64,000 nt of DNA from Palsa-461 sp963768185. GTDB taxonomy: Bacteria > Actinomycetota > Acidimicrobiia > Acidimicrobiales > RAAP-2. The stretch covers positions 186,001-250,000 of the forward strand of contig CAVYGS010000004.1 of the NCBI GenBank assembly GCA_963768185.1, read 5' to 3'. A program made the position numbers and the translations under genes. Shown one piece after another: positions 60,814 to 64,000 of the stretch; the first letter of the stretch is position 1; each line of letters starts with the position of its first letter. The notes under the pieces are model-generated. The model had not been told where the DNA came from. It did no database searches and saw only the letters and a list, made by a program, of their open reading frames with translations.

Positions 60814-62603
60814 CTACTTCGCCCTGAAAAAGTCGATGTGAAAAACGCCCGCGACCTGCGCGTTCGTGGTGGCGGGGTGCTCGCGTTCGGGCTCGAATGA
60901 AAGAACGATGGCTCCACACACCCTTCCCGGAGTGAATGGAGCCATCGTGTTGCGCACCAAGGTAGACCCTCAACCCACCCTGTGGGAAGCATCCTCCCGC
61001 CCGAGTTCTCGGCCCTCCCACCAGGGCTCGGACCGGTCGACCGCCTGCTCGACGATCCCGTCTTCTTCGAACCCTTCGTCCCCTTCTTCGATCCATTGAT
61101 CGGTCGTCCGTCGATCCCGATGGAGACCTACCTGCGCCTGATGTTCTTGCGCTTTCGCTACCGGCTCGGCTTCGAGACGCTCTGCGCCGAGGTGGCTGAC
61201 TCGGTGGCGTGGCGGCGGTTCTGCCGTATTCCCCTCACCGAAGCGGTGCCGCATCCAACCACGCTGATGAAGATCACCACCCGCTGCGGGGAAGGCGCCG
61301 TTGCCCAGCTGAACGAGAAGCTGCTTGAGAAGGCCAACGCGGCGCATCGTGATCAAGCTCGACAAGGTCCGCGCCGACACCACGGTCGTCCCGGCCAATG
61401 TCGCCTATCCGACCGACTCGGGCCTGCTCGCCAAAGGGGTGGCCAAGCTCACCAAGACCGTGGGGGCCATCAAGGCCGCCGGTCTGGCCCGGCGCACGCG
61501 CTTTCGGGACCGCACCCGATCGGTGCGCCGGCGTGCCCATCAGATCGCGGCGTGGCTGCGCCGGCGCAGCGGGACGCCAAAGACGAGGTGCTGGCCTTCA
61601 CCGGCGAGTTGGCCACCATCGCCGAGGCCGCCCTCAAAGACGCCCAGGTCGTGGCCACAAACGCCCGTCGGGCGCTGCGCCGGGCCGGCGAAGGGGCCTC
61701 GGGCAAGGCGAGCGCCCTCGGTGGCCGACCTCGAGCGCACGATCTCGGTGCTCGAGACGGTCGTGGCCCAGACCCGCACCCGCCTCGGCGGCGAGGTCCC
61801 CGACGGGGCCACGCGCATCGTGTCTCTCCACGACACCGACGCCCGGCCCATCGCCAAGGGACGCCTCGGGCGCCCCGTCGAGTTCGGCTACAAGGCCCAG
61901 GTCACCGACAACGCCGACGGCATCGTGCTCGACCATCGCGTCGAAGATCGGCAACCCGCCCGACGCTCCCATGCTCGGGGCGGCCATCGGCGCGCATCAA
62001 AGAACTGCTCTCCAAGGTGCCCAGAGCCGTGCACCGCCGATCGCGGCTATGGCGAGGCCAAGGTGGAGGCCGAGCTCCATACCCTCGGCGTGCAACTACG
62101 TCGCCATCCCGCGCAAGGGACGTCCCGGCCCTCAGCGTCGAGCGGTCGAGTCGGCACGGCGCTTCCGCAAAGCTCGTCAAGTGGCGCACCGGATCAGAAG
62201 GCCGCATCTCACACCTCAAGCACTCCTGGGGCTGGGAGCGCACCATGCTCGACGGCATCGACGGGACGCGCTCATGGTGTGGCTGGGGTGTTCTCGCCCA
62301 CAACGCCACCAAGATCGCCGTGCTGGTCGACGAGCGCGCCCAGAGCGAGCACCTCGCTTCTTCTCCGAGGCAACGAGCGAGAACCTCCGCCGGACCACCA
62401 GGACGTCCCCCGCCACCGTCGCACCGAGTGCCCGTTTGATCTTGCCCCGTCCCTCTCCTGTCGCGCTCGGCCGCCGGAAATGGTCGGAAACAGGGGTCGA
62501 AAAGCGACTAGGGAGGTCGGGACGAGACCTCATGGCGGACCACGGCCGTCACTCCGGGCAACTGGGCGTCCGCACCGAATCGGGGTTTTTCAGGGCGAAG
62601 TAG
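60814..62603. mobile_element. Decayed insertion sequence in overlapping stop codons
   Basis: An element of 1,790 bp. Terminal inverted repeats CTACTTCGCCCTGAAAAA (60814-60831) and its complement (62586-62603) match over all 18 bases. The flanks CTAG at 60810-60813 and 62604-62607 are the target duplication. The left copy contains the RidA stop TAG and the right copy the stop of the minus-strand regulator. It encodes a DUF772-type transposase with several frame breaks. Family is IS1182/ISNCY-like by protein pattern; the assignment is not certain. Confidence 0.82.
60982..62440 (+). pseudogene. DUF772 DDE transposase, multiply frameshifted
   Basis: The protein is spread over at least three frames. 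The N-terminal part (DPVFFEPFVPFFDPLIG and FRYRLGFETLCAEVADS) is DUF772. Later pieces read KVRADTTVVPANVAYPTDSG with the first Asp, FGYKAQVTDNADG, VTADRGYG-like sequence in a broken frame, and SEGRISHLKHSWGWERT with the catalytic Glu. Breaks occur near 61330, 61570, 61710, 61950 and 62090, so the gene is not translatable as it stands. The terminal repeats are still perfect, so it could be moved in trans by a related transposase. Confidence 0.75.
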
Positions 62604-63425
62604 CTAGACCTCGGCCGCGAACCGCTCGTCAGCGCCGCGGGCGCGCCCGGGCGGCTGCTCATCGTCCTCCTCGTCGGCTTGGCGCTGGCCGGAGGGCGTC
62701 CAGCCCGTCTGGCCGAGCCGGTACCCGACCGAACGGACCGTCTGGATCAGATGGGCGTGCTCTTCACCGAGCTTGGCCCGCAGCCGGCGGACATGGACGT
62801 CCACCGTGCGGGCCCCGCCGTAGTACTCGTAGCCCCACACCTGGTTGAGCAGCGTCTCGCGTGTGAACACCTTGCCCGGGTGCGTGGCCAGGAATCTCAG
62901 CAGCTGGTACTCCATATAGGTGAGGTCGAGCGTGCGACCCGCGACGCCGGCCTGGTAGGTCTCCAGGTTGAGGACGAGCGGCCCGTGCTCGACCATCGCC
63001 TCATCGGCCGGTTGACCGGTCCGCCAGAACACGTGATCAACACGGGCCGCCAGCTCGCCCGGGTGCAGCGGGGCCACGCAGAAGTCGTCGAACAGGTCGT
63101 TGCGCAGCTTGAGCTCGGCCACCTCGTGGCGGGCGACGATGAGCAGGAGCGGCGCCACCGGCTCCTCGCGGCGACGCAGGTGGCGGCACAGGGCGACCGC
63201 CTCGGTCATGTTCTCGGTGGCGCAGATGACCGCACCGGTCCAGCTGTCCTTGCCGGCCCGCTCGAGGGCGGCCACCGCCCCGGCACCCGACACAAAGACG
63301 AGGTCGTAGCCGGCGTCGCGCAGCGGGCGCGCCCACTCGCTGGGCAGGGGGTCTGGGAAACACAAGAGTGGCTTGGCGGGGCGGGCCACCTTGACCAGGC
63401 GGCGCGAGATCATTCCCGGTCCCAT
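62604..63425 (-). CDS. GlnR-like winged-helix regulator without phospho-acceptor Asp
   Basis: A 273-residue OmpR-type regulator. The N-terminal receiver-like domain reads GAVICATENMTEA where a phospho-Asp would normally stand, so it is probably not phosphorylated, as in actinobacterial GlnR. The C-terminal winged helix is canonical: LDLTYMEYQLLRFLATHPGK, LLNQVWGYEYYGGARTVDVH and VRRLRAKLGEE. A Pro/Glu-rich tail follows. It starts one base after the stop of a glutamine synthetase gene, which points to control of nitrogen assimilation. Stop TAG at 62604-62606. Confidence 0.88.
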   Translation of the reverse strand: MGPGMISRRLVKVARPAKPLLCFPDPLPSEWARPLRDAGYDLVFVSGAGAVAALERAGKDSWTGAVICATENMTEAVALCRHLRRREEPVAPLLLIVARHEVAELKLRNDLFDDFCVAPLHPGELAARVDHVFWRTGQPADEAMVEHGPLVLNLETYQAGVAGRTLDLTYMEYQLLRFLATHPGKVFTRETLLNQVWGYEYYGGARTVDVHVRRLRAKLGEEHAHLIQTVRSVGYRLGQTGWTPSGQRQADEEDDEQPPGRARGADERFAAEV

Positions 63426-63426
63426 C

Positions 63427-64000
63427 TCAGAGCACCGGCAGGTAGCGCTTGAGCTCGAAGGGCGTCACCTCGGCCCGGTACGCGGTCCACTCGGCCCGCT
63501 TGTTGCGCAGGAACCACTCGAAGACGTGGTCCCCCAGCGTCTCCACCAGGAGCTTGGACCGCTCCATCTCGTCGACGGCGTCGTTGAGGCTCACCGGCAA
63601 GGTCCCGATGCCCTTGGTCGCCAGCTCGTCGGGGGAGAGGTCGTAGAGGTTGGCGGCGGCCTCCGCCGGGAGGTCATAGCCCTCCTCGATCCCCTGCAGC
63701 CCGGCGGCCAGGATCACCGCGAAGGCGAGGTAGGGGTTGCAGGCCGAGTCGGGGGCGCGGTACTCGACGCGGGTCGACTCGGTCTTGCCGCTCTTCACCA
63801 CCGGCACCCGGACCAGCGCGCTGCGGTTGTTGCGGGCCCAGCTCACGTGGATCGGCGCCTCGTATCCGAGGACGAGGCGCTTGTAGGAGTTCACCCACTG
63901 GTTGGTGACCGCAGTGATCTCGCGTGCGTGGTGGAGCAACCCCGCCATGAAATGCTTGGCGACGTTCGAGAGCCCATAGGGGTCGTCGGGGTCGCTGAAG
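63427..64000 (-). CDS. glnA: Glutamine synthetase, 3' part (runs off the window)
   Basis: The C-terminal 190 residues of a glutamine synthetase. NSYKRLVLGYEAPIHVSWA and RNNRSALVRVP carry the ammonium and glutamate site Arg and Asn residues, and VEYRAPDSACNPYLAFAVI is the active-site Glu-Arg region. The reading frame continues in phase beyond 63948 to the window edge (FSDPDDPYGLSNVAKHFMAG). It belongs to the GlnA/FluG-like group. It lies directly upstream of the GlnR-like regulator and is probably co-transcribed with it. Confidence 0.92.
   Translation of the reverse strand, partial: FSDPDDPYGLSNVAKHFMAGLLHHAREITAVTNQWVNSYKRLVLGYEAPIHVSWARNNRSALVRVPVVKSGKTESTRVEYRAPDSACNPYLAFAVILAAGLQGIEEGYDLPAEAAANLYDLSPDELATKGIGTLPVSLNDAVDEMERSKLLVETLGDHVFEWFLRNKRAEWTAYRAEVTPFELKRYLPVL

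Overview
The window is high-GC actinobacterial chromosome. The best guess is an uncultured Acidimicrobiia-like lineage, inferred from a WhiB gene divergent from a pair of ArsA-type ATPases, a GlnR-like regulator without the phospho-acceptor Asp next to glutamine synthetase, a Ddn-type F420-dependent reductase, a cytochrome P450, MaoC and amidohydrolase genes, VKOR plus a DUF929 thioredoxin-like protein, and many GTG starts.

Positions 1-13,760 look like a mobile island ending at tRNA-Ala(TGC) (13765-13838). The tyrosine recombinase gene beside the tRNA is broken by a 1-base shift. The island carries an ArdC-like antirestriction protein, a DUF1883 gene with an apparent frameshift, an HTH protein and an iteron-like repeat cluster. 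Transposons have hit it repeatedly. A 3,545-bp IS1-family element (3354-6898, 8-bp target duplication GGAAATAC) carries a complete restriction-modification set: zinc ribbon, methyltransferase and PD-(D/E)XK nuclease. It sits inside one unit of the repeat cluster. An IS21-family element (7644-11694, duplication GGTCG) interrupts the neighbouring gene, and an ISL3-family element (10113-11661, duplication CCAAAACT) is inserted in the end of the IS21. Removing the IS21 joins the two halves of the host gene exactly in frame.

Positions 13,860-34,570 hold chromosomal and catabolic genes: an ECF sigma factor with a membrane partner; a methyltransferase and TetR pair with a shared operator; a P450; a secreted GH12-like protein; an amidohydrolase, MaoC and MFS group; a Tat-exported DyP peroxidase; an SDR; and a four-gene cluster of 2[4Fe-4S] ferredoxin, two ferritin-like proteins and an unknown protein that may be an undescribed redox system. 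An IS1380-family transposase gene follows it.

Positions 36,200-50,600 hold a beta-propeller protein, NRDE, LON-like and enoyl-CoA hydratase genes, a MEDS-HATPase gene (frameshifted), a PHP protein, a phosphotriesterase-like lactonase, a Ddn-like reductase, a second restriction-modification-like operon (RHH regulator, methyltransferase with an extra C-terminal domain, putative nuclease), an MFS pump, a DUF433/DUF5615 toxin-antitoxin pair with a 35-bp palindrome, and tRNA-Pro(CGG).

Positions 50,600-64,000 are mostly conserved housekeeping: CBS/CorC protein, receiver-only response regulator, ArsA pair, WhiB, VKOR/DUF929, Nudix, Mrp and ErpA (Fe-S assembly), an odd fused xanthine-dehydrogenase-like protein, RidA, a decayed IS inserted exactly in the overlapping stop codons of two convergent genes, a GlnR-like regulator, and a partial glutamine synthetase running off the end.

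Several genes inside and outside mobile elements carry single-base frameshifts. These may be real decay or assembly indels, and the breaks should be read with that in mind.
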